From Stratiolaelaps scimitus (taxonomy: Eukaryota > Arthropoda > Arachnida > Mesostigmata > Laelapidae), in the NCBI GenBank assembly GCA_019614645.1, contig JABWDB010000009.1:8413501-8477500 (forward strand): DNA of 64,000 bases, written 5' to 3'. The translations under genes were made by a program, and so were the position numbers. The notes under the pieces are model-generated. The model was not told the origin of the DNA. It did no database searches and worked only from the letters and a program-made list of their open reading frames with translations. How positions within the stretch are numbered: the first letter of the stretch is position 1; each line of letters opens with the position of its first letter. Below are positions 25,007 to 37,628 of the stretch, in pieces.

Positions 25007-28000
25007 GACGTAACATTTTGCTGCCGTGGCCATTTCCTCGAGCCGGCGGACCTGACAAAGCGGGTCCGCCCGGCCGCCCGAGTTCTGCCAGCGTTCGTTT
25101 TGCTCTCCCGTCATCGGCCTCGCTTCAGAGACACTTCCCACAGTTTCGTCCGAATCTGGGTCGTGGGGACGCCAACGCTGGTCTATCTTGCGCTGACATG
25201 CCTCCGGATTGCGACGACGTTGTCGTTCCACGTCGAAGATGCGGCCACGTCGAGTGCAGCATGTTGTACTTGCCTGTGGCGTGAAATCATGGACGACTCA
25301 GAAGGCCGCCGTAGACCTACTACCAGCAAACGAAAACGCTGCAACGAACCGAAGGGCTGCTGCAGACGAAAAGGCGAAGAAGACATCAGCTCGCTCAACA
25401 GCCGTCCGTGTCTGTCCTCGGAAGGGATGGGCGAACGATGTCCTAAGGCATCAGCAACAGATGCCGCCCACTTGTTTCCTCCAGGATTCGAGGGCCTTAG
25501 CTGTTGGGCTCCCCTTCTCGAAAATCCTGTAGGAAAGTGAGTCCGACTCCCATCGAACGCAGAATCACACGCACCGACCGCATGCTCAGCGTCGCCATAC
25601 ACATCTAGGGCCCTTCCTTGTAGACCCCTTCCCGTAGAACACGCCTGGCTACCACCCCTGTGTACATTGCGGATTGAGACGAGCGCACGAGGAGAAGCAC
25701 GAAGGAGAGAAATTGAGATAGCTCGGAGAAACTCTTCCTTCAAGACGTAACAACGAAGATCACTGTAGGAGAAGGAGGCTTGCTGGTGCGGTGGGTGTAC
25801 AACAGACCGCTGGGCCTAACGCTGCTTGAAGGCTGGATAGCTAGCTGAGTTGGCCGCGCAATCTGGCTCAATCGTACCGGTGGGCCTTTCTGTAGCGAAT
25901 GCGAAAAACAACACAGATTGCCCCCTAAGTTCCTCCAGTCTTGTTTCACCGGCGTATGCTCCCCCGTGGCGTATGTTACGCCAGCGTGGGGCGCGCTTGA
26001 GACCAGCAACCATCAGCGTTGTCGTCTCAAATATCCTCCCAAGCCAGCGTACCCTACAAGCTGGCTTGTATACTCCTCATCAATGGTATACAGTCGAAGG
26101 GGAAACATCTCACAGCCGCCAGCCGTCTTCAACAAGCGAATCATCCGAGATCTCCGATCACACTCCACCACGGTCTCTTTATCTTCTATAAGCTGCATCG
26201 GATAGCGGACAACGGGGGTGTAGCAAGCGCTGTCGAAACATGAAAGTCCCAAGCGTCAACTGCTCAATCATACAGCGAACGTGTGACTTGAGCGAAGCAA
26301 GAACAAGCGAAAAAGTGGAATGAGCCATTGACGACAATACGCCTAACGTTAGTGTACTAGGTAGTCCCAATGGAGATGGTGTAGAAGGAGCAGATAGACA
26401 ACTCGCTTTTTGCAGATGCAAACGAGACGGCTGGTGCGAGAGCATAATGAATTATCGTAGCAGTTACTAGTTATTTATCTTAAGAACAGCGTACTAGGCA
26501 TATTCGATTAATCATATTTGCCCTCTGTTCTGCACGCTCCCAACAGTAAGTGCGTGAGAGTGATATGCCACTTCAATGGCGATAGTAGTTATGCTATGGC
26601 CGTTGCAATCCATGATACAAACATCCCACAGAACCTGCGTATGACGCAGACTATCATATGTACTCAAATCGGTATCAGAATCGAAGACGTGAAGTGGCCA
26701 CTAACCAGCCACTTTGTTTCACTCTCGGACAACTTAGGTCACATCGGCTCCAAAGCCACTGCAGATTCACGATCTCCACGTCGAGTCCGAGTTAATTTGC
26801 GATCCTACATATCCCGAAACAGAGGCGGGCGATACGATTCGTTGTAGCCGCTATTTGACGACACTTCTCTTTCATTGCGTCCTTCACCTATCGGCTCTTC
26901 AAACGTGAGTTGTTCTTCTATGTCCACAGTGCCAAATAAAACACGTGAAAAGCTGCGATATCTGTTGACCATCTCGCCCCCAACCTGACGCATAGCATGC
27001 TACTCAGTTACGGTCAATAGACTACTCTCTTAACACGGCACCCTTGACTTTACGCGAGAGCCCTTAGCCTCCTAAACACAATAGACCTCTCTTTACGAAA
27101 CAGACTCGCACAGCAGCTATAGATCTTGCATCTTCTCTTATGCATTTATACAGACTCAGTCTGGCGGTACCTGGCAAAGCACTGAAACCTGCGGGTACGA
27201 GTTTTATGCACAGGAAACGCAGGCTCCGCTTCCGGGCAAAAAAAAACTAGCGTCTCTGTGCACTGTAGACATGGGGGCATATGCCTTATCCGGCAAAGAT
27301 GCATCCCTTCAAGCAGGCTGCAGTTTCGCAGCTGAACCATTCGATAGACCATTGCCGGCTATGCCCTGTTCCATATCGCTGTCTCCATATCGCTCGAATC
27401 GATCCCTCCTTTGCTTAGCGCAACTGTTCCCGCTGCCCGCATCCTGGCTATCCGCATATTATTCCGGGGCTCTTGCATACCCAAACGTGCACACAGGCAC
27501 ATAAGCACACTCGTGAACGCCGAAATCGAGTTTCTCTCCTCCGTTACTTCCAGCGGCAGTTCTTTCAATTTTGTTTTACAGCGAGCGAAAGATTGCTCTT
27601 ATCTCATCGCTGCCCTATGAGCACAGACAGTTCGGTTGTGTCCGATTCTCTCTCATCCAACGTCGACGCGCTGTGTGGAAATCGCAACAGGGTTGACAAC
27701 AGGCTTAACAGCGACGGGCGCGCTTTACGCAGAGGCGGTGATGCCCGAGGCCTCAGCAACCATCGCTTCCTGAACGTGAAAGTGATGTGGGCAAGAGGAG
27801 GCTGACGACGAAATAGCTGCAAAAACTCCGCCCCGCTTCGTCTCCCAGCGCTGCCCTTCGATTCTATGCTTCCCCGGCTGGAAGCGTATGTCATTACGTA
27901 GCAGCAGACTGGCCTAGGACTCTCCACCGCTCGATGGCTACGATGTAGAAGCGATGGCTTCGCGGCGGCAGTAGCGATTTCGTGGACGGGATATGCAAAC

Positions 28001-30167
28001 TTCCAAAACGCGTCGGCTCTTGTCTATCAAGCCACCGAAGGAAGAACCCGAAGGTCCGGTGAAGGCGTTTGTCTTCACTTATTCGGCCTCGTCGCCTCGA
28101 CCATTTGAGTTATCTATGGACTATATGGATCCACATCGCCTAAGCCACGCAGCGAGCTAGGGCATGAGCGTACACACACACGCAAATGCCTACACAGAAA
28201 CCCATTTCCCCAACGTCGACGCGCAGCCCCTCGTTCTCCACCGGTACCCCTCACAAGTGCCACACCCCCGATGTCCCAATCTCGTCCCTCAGCGCACGCC
28301 GCTCTTCACGGGTGGCAACGGCGTAACTGCCGCTGGCCGCCTTCAACTGCGAATAAAAGCCGACGTGACACTAGTGCAAACCGTTAATTAGAGAGAACTG
28401 ACTACGAGCAGCAGTGCGAGCGGGCTTCGGAGCACCGTCGGAGTCCGCGGGTCGTCAGTCTCGACTGCACCAGCCGAGTCCCGGGCGAGCCGGCCTCCAA
28501 GTCAAGGCAGTGTTCCCCACAGCAGTAATTCGTGATGGACGCCGGGGGGTACGCAAGGCCCAGTTTGAGCTCAACTCGCGCGAATCCGCGCCCCGTGAAG
28601 CTGACGTGCGGAACTTGCGGGACAGCCGAGTCGTACGGCGTCGCACTACGCCGCCTGCTGTCCCCGGGGAAGGATGATTATTCGTAGCCATATTTAATAT
28701 TTACTCTAGTCCCCAGACCACCCTTCATGACTCCTAGCTATCCAGCGAGCCCTGCCGTTCCTCGGACTTCGGGAGTCCTGCTGCTGGTCGTGGCGTCCTG
28801 GCATGGTGCGTTCTACGGGCGAAGCCCCTCTCAGCCCGCCTTCAAGCGAAACAGTGCTGGGGGGGTTCTTCTCAATTGTCGGCCAACCCACGAGGCGCCC
28901 AAGAGTCCAAAGGAGGGTAACATAGCACCCATGCCATACATCCAGTAACGGTCGACACTTCGTTGGCTGGTATAGAGTAGCGTTTCGGCGGCGGCGGCGA
29001 CGGAGGGGGGGACGACGAGGCGACGATGGAGTGATACAGTTGTCGGTGTGGCTCGGCCGGGCACGTCAAACGCACAAAGCTGAATAAAGACGAAGTGATA
29101 CTCGCCTGCCACCCGGCAACGACTCGATGTTCGGCTGAGACAGAAAGACGGGAGGTAGGGCAATGCTGAAAAGAGCTGAAAGATGAGGACCAATCGCGAC
29201 CGCCTGCGCCAGCGACATTGCGACGGGGTGGTTGTTGCTAGAGAGCGAGTTCAGCACATGAACACTGCACTGCGCGATGAAATAATGTACGATAAAGCAA
29301 AGCAGCTGGCTGAAGATGGCCTCATGGTGAGCAGGACCTGCTAAGAGGGTCGCCTGCCTCAAGCTCGCTCTCAAGTTGACCGTGGCTCGTGACTCGAATA
29401 CGGCGTCTCTATATCACCTCTTACGGGAGAGTTTGAATAAGAGAAAACCTGAGAGTCTGAATGAGCTTCACTGCCGCAGGGCGCTGCCCACTGGCATTGG
29501 TCAACGATGACCATTGCAGGAGTGTTCCTGCATGAGTTACGCGTTCAGAAAACTTCTCATTTTCTCAACTGCTATGATTATCACCATCATTATCGTTATC
29601 GTCTCACCTCAAACGAAAACAGTAACATAACACTCTTTATAGAGCTGTTATTATAACTCGTTGTATACCGTAGAACTGCGTACAACTGTTATTCGTCATA
29701 TGTTTAGTACGTGCTAATTAGCAGTTATTAATCAACAATCGATACTGTGGAATCTGGATTACAGGCTATAGTGCGCGTTTACTTCGTCGCCTATAATTTT
29801 ACCAGATTCTCCCACGGTGCCATATATGCTGTGACAGCCCAGAGGTTCATTTTTTGGAAGTGGGCCACAACTGGCGTAATGAGATTTCCCACAAGAAAAC
29901 ACGGCGTCTCGATCTCTGAAACACCGGTCAAGTTCTATTTGTCGTAATCGCATGGTCCTTCTCTTACTCGCCACTCCTCTCGTAGTTTTCTCCCACGATT
30001 TTTCTCTCACCAGTCGTCTCAGCCCGCGCTTCGTTAGGCGTCGCTCTCTACTCATTTGCTACGCGATGCTCGCTGCTCGTCCCCTTCCGGGTAGTCGCAC
30101 ACATGGACACACAATTACCCTTCGCCTCTCTACAAAAAAAGTGCATCAATATTCTCTGTTTTCATAT

Positions 30168-30192
30168 AATTATTATTATTATTATTATTATT
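30168..30192. repeat. (ATT)n microsatellite
   Basis: About eight perfect ATT units; the antisense frame reads as a poly-isoleucine run. Confidence 0.95.
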
Positions 30193-31972
30193 CGTGTGAC
30201 GAAAGACGACTCCATCCCCACGTCCGCCTCCACCGGCGTGGGACTGTGGAATCGCCGTAGCAACACTTTTCTCATGTAACCATCGGAAAAACACACAAAC
30301 ACCAGACAGCGCGAAGAGAGATCGCGAACGTTGAACAGGGAAGCATTTCCACAGCGCGAGTTCTTCCTCCGTCCGTGTATCCGATCGGTGAAAAGAAAAT
30401 CATATGGTGGTGGTGGTGGGAGGCCTCGTAAGAAGTAGCATTCAAAGAGCATCGTCACACCTTTCATATACGCCATAGGCATCGGGCGGCTGTTGGCCAT
30501 CACCCTTCCACAACAGCATTCTCTACGGAACAACGCAATCTCTAACCGGGCGTCGTGGCATGGTTTAATATAAAAAATATGTAGTGCGTTCCTTCGAGCC
30601 ACTCGACCACATGTCGGTGCGTACACAGCACTGGCAGATATGACTAGAGGACTTTGGCTAGGACTTAACACAGCCGCTTTTCACTGTTACCAAGCAGATG
30701 TCGATCGTGTCCATGTGTTCTTCCGTGGTAGTGTTATCAATCAACGATCTGTTTCCATATGTTGTACAAGTGGGCAGGTGTCCCGGTTAACGGTACTGAC
30801 ACCTACCGATTGCATCCGGTTTTTCGCCACCCACACACACACACACACGCATCCTCATCGTCCACATACGACCTTGTTTTCCCGCAAAGATTTCTAGCAT
30901 TAAATGTATACGCGTGAAGACAACGCGAATAAAGAGACACATGGAGACACGGATACCCTCAGATGTGGACATAAGCGGGCAGGGTCACTTGTCGGTAGAG
31001 GGTGACGCCATTAAATCAATTCAGAGGTTAAAAAAACCTCTGTGGAAGCTGGCGCGAGGAACAACTCACATATACCTTCGCACGGCCCTTGCACCGGACT
31101 GGTCGGAAGTTCCACGCGGAATTAAATGGAGCCGCTTGAATTGCCGCCTAATTACGAGTACCATTATCCCGTACATCGCATAGCCTATGAAAAAGTGACT
31201 TTCGATAAGCGATACCAGGATGACTGTCCAATTATCTTCCTCTCGTTCTCTATGCCTAGCACTCCCGCCGTCCCTCTCGATAGATAGGTAGATACGTAAA
31301 TCGATTATTATGCGTTCTCGTTTCGCCCGGCCCAGTACGCACATCAGCATTGCTAGTCACTTCACATTTTCACTGGTCCCTCTCAACTTTGAACGCATTC
31401 GACGTCAACCTTCGTCTCATCGGATGGTCGACGCGACTGGGCGGCTGCACGCTTCATCCATTCATTCATTTCGCAGCGCAGAAGCTCAGAGGGATTCGAT
31501 AATCGAGTGCAGTCCGGCCTCCGAGAATGATTTCATCGTTAGCTAATGACCTATCACATTTCACTGAGGAAACGAGGCCCTGCTGTGGTGCCGGACACGC
31601 AATTGCCATCGGCTGATGCCAACGCATTAATGCCAAGCGACAGCAACATGCTGCACTTGCCCTACAACAGGGGTGTACATGAGATGACGATATCGCGCGG
31701 CTGAGAAATTGTGCTTATCAAAAGGTGATTTCTGTGTATTCAATTTTTAGATTATTGTCGTTGAGCAGTTCAAGTAGTCGCGCGTATCACAGAGGCATAT
31801 TGCGATATTTGTAGATACATGTGTGGCATACGAAATATCGGTTGGGGTGGACGTGTTGAAATTGGAGTGTATTGCATTGTGTTAATGAAATGTATTTGCG
31901 AATTTCCCAAGGCTGTATTGGAAACGTAATGATGTAAACGTAAACGGAAATGATTTCGGCGTTTGCTTAATT

Positions 31973-32066
31973 ACGACTGACCCCTTTTGAAATGCACACG
32001 GGCAACGGTGTGAATCGAACCTGTGCTGTCCCCTCCGATTGCCAGACAGGCGGACGCTGGTTACAT
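31973..32066 (-). mobile_element. SINE-like dispersed repeat, copy 2 (tRNA-like head)
   Basis: On the minus strand the order is a tRNA-like head containing an AACCAGCGTCCGCCTG stretch, a B box GGTTCGATTCA, then CACCGTTGCCCGTGTGCATT and AAAAGGGGTCAG. The B box plus CACCGTTGC plus GGGGTCAG order is shared with the copy at 49232-49348, and CCGTTGC followed by CATT is shared with the copies at 21745 and 47563. Confidence 0.6.
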
Positions 32067-32768
32067 TTTGAACCAGGCTCTTCTTTCAGTGACGAAATAC
32101 GCGTCCCATATAGTATAGCGTTCATTTTCCTGCTGGTCGAGGTCATGGTCAGCGTATTAATCGCCGCAGTAGACGCACACAGACAGACGCCCACTCAGTG
32201 ACAGATCGAGATCGTGCCTTCTCTGCTTAATCATCCCCAGCCATAGTTATCATATCTGACGGCGTTCCATAACTCACGACAAATGGGCAAATGTCTCCCG
32301 ATGGTGGTTGTTCATCGTCATCGCCGTCATCTGTTAGGCCGTTTTTAGTCGAGCGTAGCGTCACCCTATGCTATACTATGTTCCTTCTCTCTGTTCAGGT
32401 CCTGGACACAAAGAGGCGGAACAAGGCTATGACGAGATGGTCATCATTCCGGGACTAGACGAATCAACCCGGCCGCGCGTGCCCTCCGACTCAGCCGGTC
32501 ATCGTTGTTACTCTCAGACGAGCGGAGTGGCGCAACTCGACAACGTCCGACCCGCTCGAGTTTCCGTTAAGACTGTCCAGGGACACAACGGGATGGGGGT
32601 CGACAACGACGAATCACGTGGAAGGACATGGACGTAGCCGGAGCAGCAAACATGCGCGCTGCGCCCGGCAGCGCACACTTGAGATTAATTGAGTTAAACT
32701 CGTTCGTGTAAAGCTCCGTTCGTGTCATTCGGGTTCCCGTGGGGTTCAACGCTATCAGCGCTTCTTAG

Positions 32769-32821
32769 CTGGTGAGCGCTCGCCTGTGCGGGTATAGGCG
32801 AGCGCCGCCGGTTTGAATGCG
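32769..32821 (+). other. tRNA-like element with a perfect hairpin
   Basis: An A-box-like TAGCTGGTGAGCG, a perfect 10-bp hairpin (arms 32776-32785 and 32796-32805 around a 10-base loop) and a B-box-like GGTTTGAATGC at about 32810-32820 lie in tRNA order and spacing. The central stem is too long and the loop too large for a normal anticodon arm, and no matching acceptor stem was found. Probably tRNA-derived repeat or pseudo-tRNA. Confidence 0.35.
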
Positions 32822-33153
32822 ATAGATGCTGTGTAAAGACTCCTTTCAAAAAACGGGATCAACTCACAGCTGCCGGGATTTCAAGCTGTGAGACGCATTC
32901 TACGCGAACGTTCTCCCAGGAGCGGTAAGGAGGAAGCAGGACGCGAAGAACACAGCGGAGGATGGAACCGCTTCGGGTTGAGTTGGTCCTTTCGGATCCT
33001 CACAGTAAAAGGAACGGTCTGGCCTCCAGGTCAGATGGACGTCTCCAATCATGAAGGAGGGACATGGTCAGTCAACGTCGCGATGGAACGGGGTAGACCG
33101 AGGCTGAGGGAGGTGGCTGCACACGAGGTCGGTGTATCTCCAGTTCGTTCTAG

Positions 33154-33155
<2 letters not shown>

Positions 33156-33180
<25 letters not shown>
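33156..33180. repeat. (TA)n microsatellite
   Basis: Perfect TA run of about 25 bases. Confidence 0.95.
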
Positions 33181-33186
<6 letters not shown>

Positions 33187-34463
33187 CTTATTAAATTCGT
33201 TCGTTCGGATGCGGCAGTCGGTTCGAAGTAGTCACAGATTAAAGGAGCACCCCATCCATTGACAATACCTTCAGACGGTGAAGCGTGCATGATCCTGTGT
33301 CCTGACCAGCTAGTACGCCAAGCAAATAGAGAGACAGCCTGCTTAGCAGGAAGTCATTAGGAGCAGAAGATTAGCCGCTATTCCACCAGTATACACGGAG
33401 CTATAAGCCTCCCACTGACCCAGGCAAACGAGCAGCCCGCCACGCTATTAAGCACTGACACAAGGCAGCGACCGTTCGTCCATCCGTCTGTCGGGACAAG
33501 GGCGCTTCCCCCAGGGATCATGAAGACGCAAAAGGGGATGGTGGTTGTGTGCTTTAAATCGGTAATAGACATTGAACATCAGGATCGCCGGAAAGCTGAA
33601 CGAACACTGTCTATCGATAAGGATATAGCTGGGTGAGAAGGATCAGACTTCCTCTCGTTGATTCTTGTCTATGTGCCGTGTTTCCAAACGTTGACGATGG
33701 TCATTTGGCGTCCCGCGCCACTGCGGGTCATCCAACTACACGGCGGTAAATTATGCGTATACTATATGAGCTGCTTGTCTCTTTCCGGTTGTGGTAAAGG
33801 CTCCCGTACAGGGTTACCATTTATCGTCGTCTTCTTGCCTTGTTTTTTTGCCTACTTCGTAATCTGCTATCAGGTGCTGCATTGATTTCACCTAATCAAT
33901 TGGGTGAGATCAGCTTTGACAACAGACAACTCGAGAGGTCATTGAGAATACAAGATTCGGGGAAACGTGACGTCATCATTGCATAATTCAATGATATTTT
34001 ATGCGATATCACAGTAGAACATCATAATATATTCCAACCGATTTCTCGTACAGCAAATATCCGCAGAGTATAGTTATTTACTCGTCGTACAAACATGTTT
34101 AGTCGTAAATGCTACCGGCGACTTGGAGCAGCAGCTGTATACATATATATTTGTATATATCATATCACTTGCATATATCTTGCTACGACATATAGTGTTT
34201 ATATAATATAAACAATGCTCATTTAATCTAACGAACTATTCCCATTGCCTCAACCAATCGCGAATTATTGTTTCCTCTGCTGTATTGTTAATACGAACAT
34301 CACGCATGTATATATTCTAATGTATTCTACCGTCCATCCTTTGGCTCTGAATTGTTGAACATCGGCTCCGCCGTCTACACCTCGTTGAGGGCCGAGACTG
34401 GTGGAGTTTCTGTTCAAACTCAAGCACCCCGTGATGTGTGGGTCTGCGTCCGCGGACGACAAT

Positions 34464-34470
<7 letters not shown>

Positions 34471-34503
<33 letters not shown>
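34471..34503. repeat. (TA)n microsatellite
   Basis: Perfect TA run of about 33 bases, source of Tyr-Ile frames on both strands. Confidence 0.95.
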
Positions 34504-34505
<2 letters not shown>

Positions 34506-35800
34506 CATGGGATGTTCCATCTCGGCCCAGCTGGCTCAGACGTGACGAGCATTTCAACGACCCAACAGCATTCCTGGTTAAATTTATTTCTACAATTTTC
34601 CACCTATTGTATTTAGATCGTGTGGCCTGTCAGTTTCTTGTCGAATCGATCTCGGGAAGGAACGGCGGTTCCGCAGAGAACGTTCAGAAAAACAGCAACG
34701 TTTAGTAAAAGTTGGCGCCCACCCGCTTCAAGCGTATTTCCTTGTCGAAAGCTCGCTGTACGCGCTGCAGTGGGTGTTCGGCGATACCGTCGAGATGGCA
34801 GCTAACGCCAAGCGCGCTAATTTGCGGATACTTCACAACAGACAAACTTGTGACGGACTTGTTGTAGGGCAAGGGTCGGAGAGACGAGAGGAGGGGTTAC
34901 GATGGGATGAACAACGAATTGATGCACTGAACACTTCCTGTTCAGTGACTTGAAATGCAAATAGTTAACGGCGAGTCACGGCGAGTCCCGCAAATTTCCG
35001 ATTATTCTACCCTTACAGATCGACCATGGGGCCAATAGGGTCTGTCGATGAAGACAAACATCTCCGAGAAATTGACCAATTTCCACAATGCGACTTACTA
35101 ATCTGCGTTTTTTTCTCTCGAATTGTTTCTCCGTGTCACATTTCCAATGGGGAATTATTAGGAAATTTATGGATGGCAATCTCAGCAGAGTCGAATCAGA
35201 TCACCCGACTGGCCTTGCGAACGGCTACTAATGGGGCAGTTTGTTTCAAGCACAATAGTAGTTATGATTCATATCGATTGGTTGGTTTTGTATATTTGTT
35301 GTTGTTCTAATTAACGTCCAGGAAGGATCGTCGTTGATTTCAAAGCGTCATATCGCACGGTTCCCTTGAATCGAGTTGGCGACCTCCCACAGTGGAATCT
35401 GTCGATTTTCTTGTTGGCTTACTATCGGATTGTACCACCGCAGTATCGTGCATGCACCAAGGACAGCAGCTGTAACAATGAAAATGGAAGCACCGGACGA
35501 GCTGGTTGAAAAATCACCTCAATCTCGTGACGATGGTGATGACAACTGAAAAGCCAGTATTCCTTGTTGTCGGTGCGAGCGGCTTCGATTAATTGCGTGG
35601 GGAGCTCGAATTTAATGACAAATTCGTTCGTGTTTCAACCCCTTTTAATGAAAGTGATGTTGGGATCGATATATCGGCAGCTGCCGAATTAAACCCGATT
35701 CTCCGTCCACCCACATCGATATGCAATAACTAGTGCCTAATCCATTCGATAGGCGAATTCGTCTTTGTGTCTCACGATGACCTATCGTGTCATACACACT

Positions 35801-35802
<2 letters not shown>

Positions 35803-35832
<30 letters not shown>
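35803..35832. repeat. (TA)n microsatellite
   Basis: Perfect TA run of about 30 bases preceded by a CA-rich stretch. Confidence 0.95.
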
Positions 35833-36585
35833 GCTACAGTCTACAAGCGCGCATCTCTTTCGGCCAAGCGTTCCGCTATGAACGGAACAAAATGAGCCAA
35901 CAATCGCCGCGCCGTTCGCAGCAGTTGGACCAAAAGCTTAGCTCGCCCTACTCTATATATCCGACAGGTTGTGTACGGCCTGCAGGCCGTCATGTGCAAG
36001 ATGATCATATCAGCATCAGCGTCAGACGTCAGACGATCTGCTTGGTGGGTCGTTTCGCATGACCGCTTGTCGTAATTTTCCGTTTGATCTTGGATGACGC
36101 ACATGTTTGCAGCTACTGCTAGGAGCTGCCACAGTACAGGCATATGGTGCCTGCCGCTATGCAAAAACTCGTGACAGCAGCAGCTGCAGCGGCCGCTACA
36201 AGTGAACTAGTTACCTTGCGGTATATATATATATATATGTGTGATTAGTATGATGATTGTTATTACTATTCAAGACGTAAGAGCGAAATGTCAAATAAAA
36301 TCTGTCCCGCGAGAGGATCGTGGGAGAATTCGCCGAGATTAACGCTTACGTGTTCATTTGATAGCGAAACTTTAACTAATGGCTAAACTTTGCGGGCATA
36401 TCAAAAGCGAGACGGTTTCATCGAGATTCTACTGTGTTGTACAAGCACAAACTTCGGATGTCCGATATCTTAAAAACGTTTACGGTGAATAATCTGATAG
36501 ACAAGACATGTCGTTACAATTCGGAGAGTGATTCCACAACTGAATTATTGAGCTAATATTGTACTCTCTCTATTTTTCTCACTCT

Positions 36586-36622
36586 CAGCCAACATTTAAC
36601 GCCCACGGTGCTGCTTTTAGCG
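36586..36622 (-). mobile_element. Short fragment of the SINE-like repeat
   Basis: Read on the minus strand, AAAGCAGCA then GCGTTAAATGTTGGCTGA matches the end of the copy at 47563-47656 (AAAGCAACAG, then TCGTTAAATGTGGGCTGA). Only the trailing part is present, so this is a truncated copy or a weak match. Confidence 0.4.
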
Positions 36623-36938
36623 TAATATTGTACTAGTCGATGGTTATCAATCGTCAGTTGGTCGAGTGCGACTGCGAATTCAAGATCTCATTTTTAGGAA
36701 ATGAGCTAATTTTAACAAGGTACAAACCTTGGTGCGGAAGACAGAGATTTTGTATAGTAGATTTTACATAGTTTGAACGAGTGCAACGTCTACTCATCTC
36801 AAATGTGCTATTCGCGTTCACAACTTCGAGGTCAAGCGCGATTACAATGTCTCTCATGAACTTCTACGTATGTGGCCATGTTTTCAGGCAGAGAAGATAT
36901 AAAAGAGAGAAATACAACTATAGACAACATTAGCTCAC

Positions 36939-37628
36939 CTTCTGTAGACGGCACATCTGGCCGAGCGCCTGCACGTCATGGGTCGCGTGGCGTCCATCAT
37001 GCAAGCACATCACGCACAGTGGAATCTTACACATTAGGCAGAACATACTGAACGGATTGTCCTCATGCTCCAGACAGTTCATCTCCTTCACCGCTGAGAT
37101 TTTGAACTTGGCCCGCTGCTGCGAGCGGCCCTGTATCGCCGAGATGAGCTGATGGGTGGCCAGGGGTCCGCGTTGCGGGTGAAACGCTCCAAGACACGCA
37201 TCACAGTAGAACACCTCGCACTGTTCGCAAAACCACGTCGCCTGCGCATTGCCCGCCGTCGGCTCACTGCCCGGCTCACACATTTGACACTCGATGTGCA
37301 GCTTTCGCGACTCGGCGTATCGGTCGATAATGTTTGCCAGTGCGCGATTCTTACACAGATTGCCGGCGCCATTCTCGTCGAACAGACAACTCTTGTGGCA
37401 GCTCGGACAGGTGATGGCGAGCGAGTTGCCCGAGGGCAGCGGGCTACACACGACGCCGGAGTCGGTCTCGGACACCAGAGATAGCTGGTCGAAGTCGTCC
37501 TCCTGCGAACCGCTAACGGGCTGCTGTAGTTGGACGGCACATTTGAGGCAGACAGAATGAAAGCACGGCAAGATCACCGGGTTGACGAACAGGTGCTTGC
37601 ATACCGGACACTTCAGCTCCGACTCCAT
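36939..37628 (-). CDS. Trim9: TRIM9-type E3 ubiquitin ligase, first coding exon (partial gene)
   Basis: This exon encodes the N-terminal 230 residues of a TRIM9/TRIM67-family RING ubiquitin ligase, which in animals acts in neurons on axon branching and guidance. The start ATG is at 37628-37626. The RING begins with C7-x2-C10, C22, H24, C27 and C30 and ends with C74-x2-C77. As is typical of TRIM9, its two halves are separated by an acidic insert (residues 42-56). B-box 1 covers about residues 114-159 and B-box 2 about 185-217, both with their Cys/His ligands in place. The exon closes on AAG followed by donor GTGAGC at a codon boundary (phase 0). The coiled coil, COS box, FN3 and SPRY domains must lie on further exons at lower coordinates, none of which I could find in the window. 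Invertebrates usually have one TRIM9/67 gene, so I use that name. Confidence 0.93.

Larger units (their letters stand above)
24901..36938. other. Non-coding stretch downstream of TRIM9 exon 1
   Basis: No TRIM9 coiled-coil, COS, FN3 or SPRY exon could be recognised on the minus strand, although this is where intron 1 should lie. It holds microsatellites (CT at 24979-25006, ATT at 30168-30192, TA at 33156, 34471, 35803 and 36222), SINE-like pieces at 31973-32066 and 36586-36622, and a tRNA-like element near 32769. A plus-strand frame opening after a good acceptor at about 32398 has no recognisable content. Confidence 0.45.

Noticed and set aside
24974..25743. Overlapping open frames of 186-188 codons on both strands
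   Set aside because: They occupy the same GC-rich DNA in several frames, have no domain, and are low in the hydrophobic pattern of real proteins. Chance openness in a GC-rich patch explains them.
32398..32637. Frame after a strong TTCTCTCTGTTCAG acceptor, reading GPGHKEAEQGYDEM
   Set aside because: The composition looks mildly protein-like, but no family, no partner exon and no good donor could be identified.
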